In this document: positions 25,546-33,507 of the stretch, one piece after another | Position numbering within the stretch: position 1 is the stretch's first letter | Layout: every line of letters starts with the position of its first letter | From: UBA4416 sp040376995 | Lineage (GTDB): Bacteria; Bacteroidota; Bacteroidia; B-17B0; Aurantibacillaceae | Length of the DNA: 61,166 nt | NCBI GenBank assembly: GCA_040376995.1 | Contig: JBEIPP010000002.1 | Coordinates: 1-61,166, forward strand | Reading direction: 5' to 3' | Made by a program: the position numbers and the translations under genes | The notes under the pieces: generated by a model | Seen by the model: the letters and a program-made list of their open reading frames with translations, nothing else | The model's database searches: none | What the model was told of the DNA's origin: nothing

Positions 25546-27156
25546 ATGATGCAATTTGAATTACCACAAGAAGAAAGCTCAATTATAAAAGTAATTGGCG
25601 TTGGTGGCGGCGGAAGTAACGCTGTAAATCACATGTTCCGTTTAGGAATTAAAGGGGTTGATTTCATTATATGCAATACCGATAAACAAGCACTTGGTAA
25701 AAGCCCAGTGCCTCATAAAATACAATTAGGAAACTCTTTAACAAGAGGACTAGGTGCAGGCGCTAAACCTGAGATCGGTCGCGACTCTGCCCTAGAGAGC
25801 ATTGAAGAAATTAAAGATATATTAAAAGACAATACTGAAATGGTATTTATCACAGCTGGTTTAGGTGGTGGTACAGGTACTGGTGCAGCTCCAGTAATTG
25901 CGTCTATTGCAAAAGAGTTAGGTATCTTAACAGTTGGTATAGTTACGATTCCATTTTCTTTTGAAGGAAAAAAACGTAGAGAGCAAGCTGAGAAAGGCTT
26001 AGAAGAAATGAAAAAATACGTAGACACGTTAATTGTTATTGATAACGATAAACTACGTGAAATTTATGGAAGCTTAAAAATGACAGAAGCATTTGCTCAT
26101 GCTGATAACGTTTTAACGAGCGCCGCAAAATCAATTGCAGAAATCATCGGCTTACACATGCATGTGAATGTAGATTTTAATGATGTGAAAACAGTCATGC
26201 AAGATAGCGGTGTAGCAATCATGGGTTCTGCTATTGCTAGTGGAGAGAAACGTGCTTTACGCGCAGTAGAGAATGCATTAATTTCTCCATTATTAAATGA
26301 CAATAATATTTCTGGCGCTCGTCATGTCTTATTAAATATCATGAGCGGTAGCGATGATATTGAAATGGATGAGTTTGGTGAGATTACTGACTTTATTCAA
26401 GAAGCAGCTGGAGGTACCGCTGAATTAATTACAGGTTACGGTACTGATCCATCTTTAGGAGATAACGTATCTGTAACTATTATTGCAACAGGATTTAATT
26501 CAAAAATTAATTCAGGTTATGAAACACCAACTTTTCAAGAACGTAAAATTGTTCGTTTAGATGAACCTAGTGTTGCCAAAGTTGGGCCAATCCAAACATC
26601 TATTATTGATGAAATACAAACTAACGAACCATTTATTTTTGTAAAAGAAGAAACAGTTGAAACTCCAATTATTAATAAAGTTGAAGTACCAACTGCTCCA
26701 ATTGTAAGCGAAATAAAGGAAGATACTTCGATAAACTCAGTAGACGAAAAACCTGCTTTTAAAGTATATTCTTTAGATGAGCCAGTGAACGAAACTCCTA
26801 TCACTTATGTTAAAGAAACAGTTGTGGAAGCTTCTAAACAAGAATTTATCATTAATGATATTTCTTCTAATGAAGCAGAAGTAAACGACATCATCCAAGC
26901 TGAAAGCAATAGCCGCGAAGAGCAAATTCGTTTAGCACAAGAGCGCATCAAAAAATTAAAAGAGTTGACCTTAAAAATGAAAACTCCTGAAGGTTTAAAC
27001 GACTTAGAAAAAACTTCTGCTTGGCAACGTAAACAAGTAAACTTAGATAATACAAGTTCTACGCCTTCTACTGATTCTCAAGTATCTCGTTACACATTAG
27101 GCGAAAACAATGAGATTAGACCAAACAATTCGTTTTTACACGATAACGTAGATTAA
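25546..27156 (+). CDS. ftsZ: Cell division GTPase FtsZ
   Basis: Tubulin-like GTPase of 536 residues that forms the division ring. The GTP-binding domain has IGVGGGGSNAVNHM, the signature LGGGTGTGAAPVIA (about residues 104-117) and the T7 loop NVDFNDVK. A long variable linker (about residues 325-510) is followed by a conserved C-terminal peptide (SFLHDNVD). The start is taken at ATGATG (25546); a longer frame from 25480 adds 22 basic residues not typical of FtsZ. The codons for the last 26 residues plus the terminator are triplicated downstream. Confidence 0.96.
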   Translation: MMQFELPQEESSIIKVIGVGGGGSNAVNHMFRLGIKGVDFIICNTDKQALGKSPVPHKIQLGNSLTRGLGAGAKPEIGRDSALESIEEIKDILKDNTEMVFITAGLGGGTGTGAAPVIASIAKELGILTVGIVTIPFSFEGKKRREQAEKGLEEMKKYVDTLIVIDNDKLREIYGSLKMTEAFAHADNVLTSAAKSIAEIIGLHMHVNVDFNDVKTVMQDSGVAIMGSAIASGEKRALRAVENALISPLLNDNNISGARHVLLNIMSGSDDIEMDEFGEITDFIQEAAGGTAELITGYGTDPSLGDNVSVTIIATGFNSKINSGYETPTFQERKIVRLDEPSVAKVGPIQTSIIDEIQTNEPFIFVKEETVETPIINKVEVPTAPIVSEIKEDTSINSVDEKPAFKVYSLDEPVNETPITYVKETVVEASKQEFIINDISSNEAEVNDIIQAESNSREEQIRLAQERIKKLKELTLKMKTPEGLNDLEKTSAWQRKQVNLDNTSSTPSTDSQVSRYTLGENNEIRPNNSFLHDNVD

Positions 27157-27177
27157 TATTAAACAACAATAAAAAGA

Positions 27178-27215
27178 AACCCTCGTCCGCCCACTGGCTG
27201 ATGAGGGTTTTTTGT
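27178..27215 (+). terminator. ftsZ terminator, copy 1
   Basis: AACCCTC (27178-27184) pairs with GAGGGTT (27203-27209), followed by a T run. It ends the dcw operon. Identical hairpins recur downstream in copy 2. Confidence 0.85.
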
Positions 27216-27228
27216 TTTTCCCTTTAAT

Positions 27229-27275
27229 ACACCTGTCAGGTTTCATGAAAACTTTGCTATAAACCTGACAGGTGT
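27229..27275. repeat. Perfect 15-bp inverted repeat, copy 1 (CACCTGTCAGGTTT family)
   Basis: CACCTGTCAGGTTT (27230-27243) and AAACCTGACAGGTG (27261-27274) are perfect reverse complements, extended by one A-T pair, around a 17-nt centre. It belongs to a dispersed palindrome type common in this phylum. It is duplicated at 27432-27476 as part of the 202-bp tandem unit. Confidence 0.85.
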
Positions 27276-27379
27276 TAAAACAAGTATCTCGTTATACATT
27301 AGGAGAGAATAATGAGATTAGACCAAACAAACGTTTTTACACGATAACGTAGATTAATATTAAGCAACAATAAAAAAGA

Positions 27380-27417
27380 AACCCTCGTCCGCCCACTGGC
27401 TGATGAGGGTTTTTTGT
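27380..27417 (+). terminator. ftsZ terminator, copy 2
   Basis: Same hairpin as copy 1 (AACCCTC at 27380 with GAGGGTT to 27411) and a following T run, in the second tandem unit. Confidence 0.8.
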
Positions 27418-27431
27418 TTTTCCCTTTAATG

Positions 27432-27476
27432 CACCTGTCAGGTTTCATGAAAACTTTGCTATAAACCTGACAGGTG
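27432..27476. repeat. Perfect inverted repeat, copy 2 (CACCTGTCAGGTTT family)
   Basis: Second copy of the 14-bp inverted repeat at 27229-27275, with unchanged arms and centre. Confidence 0.85.
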
Positions 27477-27585
27477 TTAAAACAAGTATCTCAATATACT
27501 TTAGGAGAAAACAATGAGATTAGACCAAACAAAGGTTTATACACGATAACGTAGATTAATATTAAGCAACAATAAAAAAGAAACC

Positions 27586-27614
27586 CTCATCTGATAAACG
27601 GATGAGTTTTTTTT
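27586..27614 (+). terminator. Terminator of the third tandem copy
   Basis: CTCATC (27586-27591) pairs with GATGAG (27601-27606), followed by eight T. It differs from the hairpins in copies 1 and 2 and may be the original ftsZ terminator. Confidence 0.75.
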
Positions 27615-27668
27615 GTTTATAGGTAATTAGAAGAATAGGATTAAATTTATATTAGAAATTAAAAGAAA

Positions 27669-28342
27669 ATGAAATCCAATAAATATCAAGAAAGAATAAA
27701 TGAACTAATTTCACTTGCCGATAGAACATTAGCAACTAAAAAACATACTAATTCAAAGTTCTCAGTTCCATATGTGGATTCGGAAATATTTAATGAATTT
27801 AGAAGTTCTTCACTTTCATTTATATTAGGATTATATTCAAAAGACCACCCATATTATCAAGATTTCGAAAATAAGGTGTTAAGAAATTCCCCGGAACAAA
27901 CTGAAATAGGAAGAGGTATTTTAAAATCAATAAAATCAGAAATAGAAGGAGGTTGGATTTTAAGTTTTAAAGGATTAATATCTGCTGAAATATTTTCAGA
28001 TTTTTTAGAAATGGCCGAACACCTTTTAGACGAAAAATTCAAAGATGCAGCAGCCGTAATGATAGGAAGTGATCTAGAGGAACATTTAAAACAACTATGT
28101 ACTAAAAACAAAATAGATCTTTATATTATTAAAGAAGATAAAACTATAACAAAAAAAGCAGATTTATTAAATGCAGAATTAACAAAGGCTACAGTTTATA
28201 ATGCTTTAGATCAAAAAATGTAGTAGGATGGTTAGATTTAAGAAACAAAGCTGCACATGGTAAATATGATGAATATAACAATGAACAGGTAAGATTTATG
28301 TTAATGTCGGTAACTGAATTTATTTCGAGAAATAAAATATAA
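27669..28342 (+). pseudogene. HEPN-type protein gene with a frameshift before its RX4H motif
   Basis: The frame from the ATG at 27669 runs 184 codons to a stop at 28221. It ends just after KATVYNALDQK. One extra A in the A6 run at 28213-28218 would restore reading into NVVGWLDLRNKAAHGKYDEY and on to a stop at 28340, giving about 224 residues. RNKAAH is an RX4H motif like those of HEPN-fold RNases and nucleic-acid-associated proteins. The preceding DAAAVMIGSDLEEHLKQLC fits a known family of such proteins. As it stands the motif is not translated in frame. It could be a pseudogene, a sequencing error in a homopolymer, or a slippery switch. No partner toxin/antitoxin gene is adjacent. Confidence 0.7.
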
Positions 28343-28383
28343 ATAATAAAACCCTCTCTTCGCAATTTGTAACCCTGCGGCAA

Positions 28384-28463
28384 CGTCATTGCGAGAAGCT
28401 TTTTTCAGCGACGAAGCAATCTCATACATAGCAAAGAAATCTGTGTTTGAGATTGATTCTCCC
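28384..28463. repeat. Dispersed ATTGCGAG...GAAGCAATCTC repeat
   Basis: The segment begins CGTCATTGCGAGAAGC, continues GACGAAGCAATCTC (to 28423) and closes with GAGATTGATTCTCC (28449-28462). GAAGCAATCTC and GAGATTGATTC pair at 9 of 11 positions. The wording matches a very common short repeat of environmental bacteria. A 65-codon frame here (28389-28586) is therefore not called as a gene. Confidence 0.6.
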
Positions 28464-28615
28464 AAAAAAAACACAATCCCAATAACGACAAAAAAATTAA
28501 AAGACTACCATAAAAAGTCAATTCATTCGTTTTGCCGTTCTTCAATCACACATTCAATACAAAAGGAAGAATATATGATCAAATAAACTATTATAAAATC
28601 ATTCCAACACGCGTT

Positions 28616-28984
28616 ATGATAGAAAACAGTCTAAATACTAAAATATCAGGCTACGCCATAGGCTGTGGCATTGGTTATGGAATAGGTACATCTAAAAAAA
28701 CATTGAGCATATCTGGATACATTGGATTTAATACAGGGAGAACCACTTTAAGTAAAAATGAATACATCTCTCAAAAAAATCAATTCTTTTCTCCAAAAAT
28801 AATGATACAACCTAAACTGATTATCAAACGTATTTCTATTTCTGTTATCTTAGAGGCAGAATATGATGTGACTAATCCTGGTTGGAACAGGCCTATTTTT
28901 GAAAGAAAAGATCCTTACTTTCTAAAACCCTATCATCAAAATTGTTTCACTGGTATAGTAAGCATCGGTTATAAATATCATTAA
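28616..28984 (+). CDS. Possible C-terminal remnant of an outer-membrane beta-barrel protein
   Basis: A frame of 122 codons from the ATG at 28616 (MIENSLNTKISGYAIGCGIG) up to 150 from a TTG at 28532. Alternating polar/hydrophobic stretches (TLSISGYIGFNTG, ISISVILEAEY, GIVSIGYKYH) look like adjacent beta-strands ending at the C-terminus, as in small porin-like barrels. There is no signal peptide and the DNA directly upstream is repeat, so the front part seems lost. I do not recognise a family. It ends 7 bp before the NAD(P)H oxidoreductase gene and may not be functional. Confidence 0.4.
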   Translation: MIENSLNTKISGYAIGCGIGYGIGTSKKTLSISGYIGFNTGRTTLSKNEYISQKNQFFSPKIMIQPKLIIKRISISVILEAEYDVTNPGWNRPIFERKDPYFLKPYHQNCFTGIVSIGYKYH

Positions 28985-28991
28985 TCGAAAA

Positions 28992-29663
28992 ATGAAAAAA
29001 ATATTAATCATTCATGCTCACCCTGAGAGCAAATCATTTTGCAGTAGTTTGAAAAATGAAGCAGTTGCTTATTTTCAATCGCAAGGAGCAGAAGTAAAAG
29101 TATCTGATTTATATGCCATGGGTTTTAATCCTGTTGGAGACAAACATGATTTTACAGCTATACAGAATCCTGATTTTTTTAAATATCAAATGGAACAAGT
29201 AAATGCTCATCAAAACAATTTATTTACACCTGAGCTAAAAACAGAAATGGAAAAATTAGAATGGTGTGACACTTTAATTTTTAATTTCCCATTATGGTGG
29301 TTTGGCTTACCCGCAATTTTAAAAGGCTGGGTAGATAGAGTATTTGCAATGGGTTTGGTATATGGCGCAGGTAAAGGAGTTTACGATAATGGTACATATA
29401 AAAACAAAACGGCATTTTTAACCCTCACTACTGGGGGACCAGAAATTGCTTATGGTGCTACTGGAAAAAATGGCAATCTAGAAACCATTTTATATCCTAT
29501 ACAACATGGCATGTTATATTTTGCAGGAATGACCGTGAAGCCTCCATTTATATGTTTTTCTCCTGCCCGCATTACAGATGAAGAAAGACAAAAACAATTA
29601 AAGATATATAAAACATATTTAGAAAATATGGATTCGGTAACAGCTATTTACAAAGCTCAATAA
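28992..29663 (+). CDS. Flavodoxin-fold NAD(P)H-dependent oxidoreductase (quinone reductase/KefF-like)
   Basis: Protein of 223 residues of the NQO1/MdaB/KefF type. The FMN-binding N-terminus is ILIIHAHPESKSFCSSL, the middle has LIFNFPLWWFGLPAILKGWVDRVF, and LTLTTGGPEIAYGATGKNGN supplies a further flavin loop. These enzymes reduce quinones or related electrophiles in the cytoplasm using NAD(P)H. No transporter partner is present, so KefF function is not implied. Its stop directly abuts the convergent YfiH gene with no spacer. Confidence 0.85.
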   Translation: MKKILIIHAHPESKSFCSSLKNEAVAYFQSQGAEVKVSDLYAMGFNPVGDKHDFTAIQNPDFFKYQMEQVNAHQNNLFTPELKTEMEKLEWCDTLIFNFPLWWFGLPAILKGWVDRVFAMGLVYGAGKGVYDNGTYKNKTAFLTLTTGGPEIAYGATGKNGNLETILYPIQHGMLYFAGMTVKPPFICFSPARITDEERQKQLKIYKTYLENMDSVTAIYKAQ

Positions 29664-30371
29664 TTATGTGAGCATAATTACTGCCCACATTCTTCCTGTT
29701 TTTCCGTTGTCTCTTCTGTAGGAGAAAAAATCATCTTCTGTTGTACAACGATTCATACTCCAGATATTTTTTGGTTCAATTCCACTTTCTATAGCCACAA
29801 ACTTATTGGCTTGCAACAAATCTAATTGTCTGCTTTCCCAACAATCCTTACTAAAACCAGCATCATTAAATTGCTGAATCACCTCTTCACTTACTTGATA
29901 ATTGGTTTTACAAATCCCTTGCCCGATAGCGACTTTAATCTCAGAAACTTCTGCGCCTAATCGCACCATCTCATCAATCGTATTATTTAAAATTTTAGCC
30001 AGTGTGCCTTTCCAACCACAATGAGCAGCTCCAATTACTTGATTTTTTTCATCATAAAATAAAACAGGATAACAATCAGCTGCACCAACAGCAATGGCTA
30101 TGTTCTTTTGATTGGTCACTAAAGCATCTCCTGTTTGTTTTCCTGCACTTGCCTGGCAAACAATATTACTATGTATTTGATTTAAATACGATACTTGACT
30201 CATATCAATACCCAAATCTAATAAAGCTCGTTTTCTGTTCTCAACAATATTCTCAGATAAATCTTCCGTCCCTCCTAAATTTAAACTCAAAAACGGAGCT
30301 GGCGAAACGCCACCATTTCGCGTTGAAAAGCCATGAATCGTATTAATGTGTGAGGTTTTTATCCAGTACAT
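29664..30371 (-). CDS. pgeF: YfiH/PgeF family laccase-fold enzyme (purine nucleoside/peptidoglycan editing)
   Basis: Protein of 235 residues with the DUF152/Cu-oxidase_4 fold. The three metal ligands are visible: His in LNQIHSN, Cys in AVGAADCYPVLFYD and His in IGAAHCGWKGTLA. Family members act as purine nucleoside phosphorylases and, in E. coli (PgeF), as peptidoglycan amino-acid editing factors that remove wrongly incorporated L-Ser. Which role applies cannot be told from sequence. The start ATG is at 30371; an inverted-repeat element (30430-30558) lies upstream. Confidence 0.88.
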   Translation of the reverse strand: MYWIKTSHINTIHGFSTRNGGVSPAPFLSLNLGGTEDLSENIVENRKRALLDLGIDMSQVSYLNQIHSNIVCQASAGKQTGDALVTNQKNIAIAVGAADCYPVLFYDEKNQVIGAAHCGWKGTLAKILNNTIDEMVRLGAEVSEIKVAIGQGICKTNYQVSEEVIQQFNDAGFSKDCWESRQLDLLQANKFVAIESGIEPKNIWSMNRCTTEDDFFSYRRDNGKTGRMWAVIMLT

Positions 30372-30429
30372 TTTTGTAGTGTTTCAGTCATAAATTTAGT
30401 AAATTAGCCCTGATTTTGTGGGTTATTTT

Positions 30430-30558
30430 TTAACCACATAGAATCATAGGAAAAAAGTTAAAGATAGAAAACAAGTTTTTATACAGAGTACTATATGAAA
30501 AGCGCAGCTTCTATTATTTTCTTTATAAATTATAATTCCTATGTGCCTATGTGGTTAA
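30430..30558. mobile_element. MITE-like element with 22-bp terminal inverted repeats
   Basis: Terminal repeats TTAACCACATAGAATCATAG and the reverse complement of the right end (TTAACCACATAGGCACATAG) match at 19 of 22 positions; the three mismatches are adjacent. The element is 129 bp, has no coding capacity, and lies in the gap between the divergent pgeF and DEAD-helicase genes. No clear target-site duplication was found, so classification as a MITE is by structure only. Confidence 0.6.
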
Positions 30559-30610
30559 GATTTTTAAATCTCTCTAAACATTTATACAAATAATTTAACA
30601 CAACATACAA

Positions 30611-31867
30611 TTGACATTCAACGATTTTAATTTCGATCAATCATTAATAGATGGTTTGCAATCTATGGGTTACAAACTACCTACTCCAATACAACAACAA
30701 GCCATTCCTGTTATCCAGGATGGTAAAGATTTAATTGCCTGTGCCCAAACTGGTACTGGAAAAACCGCTGCATTTGTACTGCCTATTTTAGATAAAATTA
30801 TCAAAACAAAAAAAGGGGGCATCAACACTTTAATTATTGCTCCTACTCGCGAACTAGTATTGCAAATTGATCAACAAATTGAAGGCATGGCCTACTTTTG
30901 TGGAGTCAGTTCTATTGGCATTTATGGCGGCAATGATGGCGTAACATGGGAACGTCAAGCAAGAGCTTTACGCGAAGGCGTGGATATTGTGATTGCAACA
31001 CCCGGACGTTTAATTGCCTTATTACAATCGGGCGATGTAAAGTTTGACAGCATCGAACATTTAATATTAGATGAAGCTGATCGTATGTTAGATATGGGTT
31101 TTGCTGATGATATTAAAACTATTTTAAAATACGTGCCTGAGAAAAGACAAACAGTAATGTTCTCGGCTACCATGGCTCCAAAAATAAGAGTGCTTGCTGG
31201 ACATCTATTACAAAATCCGGAATCCATCAATATTGCTATTTCTAAACCCGCAGCAGGCATTGTGCAACAAGCATATGTAGTTTACGATGGACAAAAAGAA
31301 AAAATATTAAAAGAAATTTTAAAAAATGAAGATTTTTCTTCTGTCATTATTTTCTCTTCAACCAAAGAAAAAGTAAAAGAACTAGCTCAGACCTTTAAAA
31401 CATTAAACTATTCAGTTCAAGGATTCTCCTCGGATTTAGAACAAACACAACGCGAAGAGATTATGAGAAATTTTAAATCTCGAAAATTGCGTATCCTGAT
31501 AGGCACAGATATTTTATCTCGTGGTATAGATGTAGATGGTATTTCTTTAGTTGTTAATTTTGATGCACCACCAGACCCTGAAGATTACATTCATCGTATA
31601 GGCCGAACGGCACGTGCAGCAAAAGAAGGTGTAGCAATTACATTTATAAATGAAAAAGATCAACCACGTTTTGCACAAATAGAAGCTTTAATGGGTATTG
31701 ATGTTATGAAAATGCCTATTCCAGAAGAATTTGGTGCCGGACCAGAATACAACCCAGATGCGGCAAAAAAGAAATTTGAAAAACCACGTGGATTTGGAGG
31801 GAAAGGTAAAACCAGTGGGGCAAAACATGGAAATAAAAAACCTTTTCACGGACAAAAAAAAGTATAA
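30611..31867 (+). CDS. DEAD-box RNA helicase, RhlE-like
   Basis: ATP-dependent RNA helicase of 418 residues starting at TTG (MTFNDFNFDQSLIDGL). It has the Q motif (PTPIQQQAIP), Walker A in AQTGTGKTAAF, PTREL, TPGRL, the Walker B DEAD in LDEADRMLDMGF, SAT in MFSATMAP, and HRIGRTARA in the second RecA domain. The Lys/Gly-rich tail (KKKFEKPRGFGGKGKTSG) probably binds RNA. Such proteins act in ribosome assembly or RNA decay. An alternative start could not be excluded because no ATG occurs in the first part of the frame. Confidence 0.9.
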   Translation: MTFNDFNFDQSLIDGLQSMGYKLPTPIQQQAIPVIQDGKDLIACAQTGTGKTAAFVLPILDKIIKTKKGGINTLIIAPTRELVLQIDQQIEGMAYFCGVSSIGIYGGNDGVTWERQARALREGVDIVIATPGRLIALLQSGDVKFDSIEHLILDEADRMLDMGFADDIKTILKYVPEKRQTVMFSATMAPKIRVLAGHLLQNPESINIAISKPAAGIVQQAYVVYDGQKEKILKEILKNEDFSSVIIFSSTKEKVKELAQTFKTLNYSVQGFSSDLEQTQREEIMRNFKSRKLRILIGTDILSRGIDVDGISLVVNFDAPPDPEDYIHRIGRTARAAKEGVAITFINEKDQPRFAQIEALMGIDVMKMPIPEEFGAGPEYNPDAAKKKFEKPRGFGGKGKTSGAKHGNKKPFHGQKKV

Positions 31868-31906
31868 CTATTTACACAAAATTGTATATTTAAACCTTTA
31901 AAATAA

Positions 31907-33496
31907 ATGGATACAACATTAGCACCTAAGGGTGAAATTAAAATAAATGATATGAACTCAAAATTATCTTTACTTGAAGAAAAACAAGCAGAAGCACTTT
32001 TAGGTGGTGGACAAAAACGTATTGATTCTCAACATAAAAAAGGGAAATTAACAGCTCGTGAACGCTTACACTTCTTATTAGATGAAGGCAGCTTTGAAGA
32101 AATTGGAATGTTTGTTACTCACCGTTCCTCTGAATTTGGCCTAGAAAGAGAAAAATATTTGGGAGATGGTGTAGTAACTGGATATGGAACAGTTAACGGA
32201 AGATTAGTATATGTCTTCTCTCAAGACTTTACCGTTTTTGGGGGTTCATTATCTGAAACTCACGCAGAAAAAATATGTCGTATTATGGATTTAGCTATGC
32301 AAAATGGCGCACCATTAATTGGTTTAAATGATAGTGGCGGAGCTCGAATTCAAGAAGGTGTAGTTTCTTTAGGTGGTTACGCTGATATTTTTTATAAAAA
32401 CACGATGGCTTCTGGAGTAATTCCACAGTTATCCGCAATTATGGGTCCCTGCGCTGGTGGTGCAGTTTATAGTCCAGCTATCACTGATTTTATTATGATG
32501 GTAGAGAATACAAGTTACATGTTCGTAACTGGACCTAACGTTGTGAAAACTGTAACACACGAAGAGGTAACTTCCGAAGAGTTAGGTGGTGCATCTGCAC
32601 ACTCTATGAAATCTGGCGTTACACATTTTTCTTGTGCTAACGAAATTGAGTGTATTAATAACATTAAAGCATTATTAAGCTATATGCCTCAAAATTGTGA
32701 GGATGATGCGCCAAGCATTCCTTACGAAAGTAATGGCAACGAAAAACGTACTGCTTTAAATTCTATTATACCGGATAATGCTAACCAACCTTACGACATC
32801 AGAGAAGTAATTGAAGGTGTGATTGATGAGGCATCATTTTTAGAAGTGCATAAAAATTATGCTGAAAACATTGTTGTTGGTTTTGCGCGCTTAGCAGGAA
32901 AAAGCATCGGTATTGTTGCAAATCAACCAGCATTTTTAGCAGGTGTATTAGACAATAACTGTTCAAATAAAGCTGCACGTTTTGTTAGATTTTGTGATTG
33001 CTTTAACATTCCCTTATTAGTATTTGAAGACGTTCCAGGCTTTTTACCAGGTACTGATCAAGAATGGCATGGCATCATTAACAATGGAGCAAAATTATTA
33101 TATGCATTTTGTGAAGCTACTGTTCCTAGAATAACTGTTATTACACGTAAAGCCTACGGAGGGGCTTATGATGTAATGAACAGTAAACATATCGGTGCGG
33201 ATATGAATTACGCATGGCCAAGTGCAGAAATTGCAGTAATGGGAGCTAAAGGTGCAGCTGAAATTATTTTCAAAACTGAAATTGCAGCAGCAGCAGATCC
33301 AGCCGCAAAACTTTTAGAAAAAGAAAAAGAGTATATTGAACATTTTGCAAACCCTTACAGGGCTGCAGAAAGAGGATACATTGACGAAGTCATTAAACCA
33401 GAGGATACGCGTGAAAAATTAATTCGCGCTTATAAAATGCTTGAAAACAAGGTCGCAAAATTACCTAAGAAAAAACACGGCAACATTCCTTTATAG
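31907..33496 (+). CDS. Acyl-CoA carboxylase carboxyltransferase beta subunit (PccB/MmdA type)
   Basis: Biotin-dependent carboxyltransferase of 529 residues. In propionyl-CoA carboxylase or methylmalonyl-CoA decarboxylase this subunit moves CO2 between carboxybiotin and propionyl-CoA. Typical segments are KGKLTARERLHFLLD, SQDFTVFGGSLSETHAEKI, GGARIQEGV, MGPCAGGAVYSPAITDF and ITRKAYGGAYDVMNSKH. The N-terminal 15 or so residues may be an over-extension; an in-frame ATG occurs at residue 16 (MNSKLSLLEEKQ). Biotinylated and biotin-carboxylase subunits are not nearby. Methylmalonyl-CoA epimerase (2062) is a likely pathway partner. Confidence 0.92.
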   Translation: MDTTLAPKGEIKINDMNSKLSLLEEKQAEALLGGGQKRIDSQHKKGKLTARERLHFLLDEGSFEEIGMFVTHRSSEFGLEREKYLGDGVVTGYGTVNGRLVYVFSQDFTVFGGSLSETHAEKICRIMDLAMQNGAPLIGLNDSGGARIQEGVVSLGGYADIFYKNTMASGVIPQLSAIMGPCAGGAVYSPAITDFIMMVENTSYMFVTGPNVVKTVTHEEVTSEELGGASAHSMKSGVTHFSCANEIECINNIKALLSYMPQNCEDDAPSIPYESNGNEKRTALNSIIPDNANQPYDIREVIEGVIDEASFLEVHKNYAENIVVGFARLAGKSIGIVANQPAFLAGVLDNNCSNKAARFVRFCDCFNIPLLVFEDVPGFLPGTDQEWHGIINNGAKLLYAFCEATVPRITVITRKAYGGAYDVMNSKHIGADMNYAWPSAEIAVMGAKGAAEIIFKTEIAAAADPAAKLLEKEKEYIEHFANPYRAAERGYIDEVIKPEDTREKLIRAYKMLENKVAKLPKKKHGNIPL

Positions 33497-33507
33497 TTTT
33501 TAACCAA

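Larger units (their letters stand above)
27079..27614 (+). repeat. Tandem triplication of the ftsZ 3' end plus terminator (202-bp period)
   Basis: Three copies begin at 27079, 27281 and 27483, so the period is exactly 202 bp twice. Each unit holds the last ftsZ codons (from CAAGTATCTC to GTAGATTAA), a terminator hairpin and a 45-bp inverted repeat. Copy 3 stops after its own, different terminator. Copy 1 is the real gene end. Copies 2 and 3 lack one base in the AACAATTCG segment and so read out of frame before the peptide SFLHDNVD. Many differences between copies fall at third codon positions. Confidence 0.93.

Noticed and set aside
25319..25582. 87-codon minus-strand frame across the ftsA-ftsZ gap
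   Set aside because: It covers the ftsA end, repeats and the ftsZ start; no sign of selection as a protein.
27079..27614. CRISPR array or satellite
   Set aside because: Only three units of 202 bp that contain ftsZ codons and terminators; no short repeat-spacer structure.
28189..28389. 66-codon minus-strand frame opposite the HEPN gene end
   Set aside because: Antisense to the conserved HEPN motif region; composition is that of a shadow frame.
28389..28586. 65-codon plus-strand frame
   Set aside because: It lies over a common dispersed repeat and has no protein-like features.
28992..29663. KefF, ancillary subunit of a potassium efflux system
   Set aside because: No KefC-type transporter gene is adjacent; only a general NAD(P)H-quinone oxidoreductase assignment is supported.
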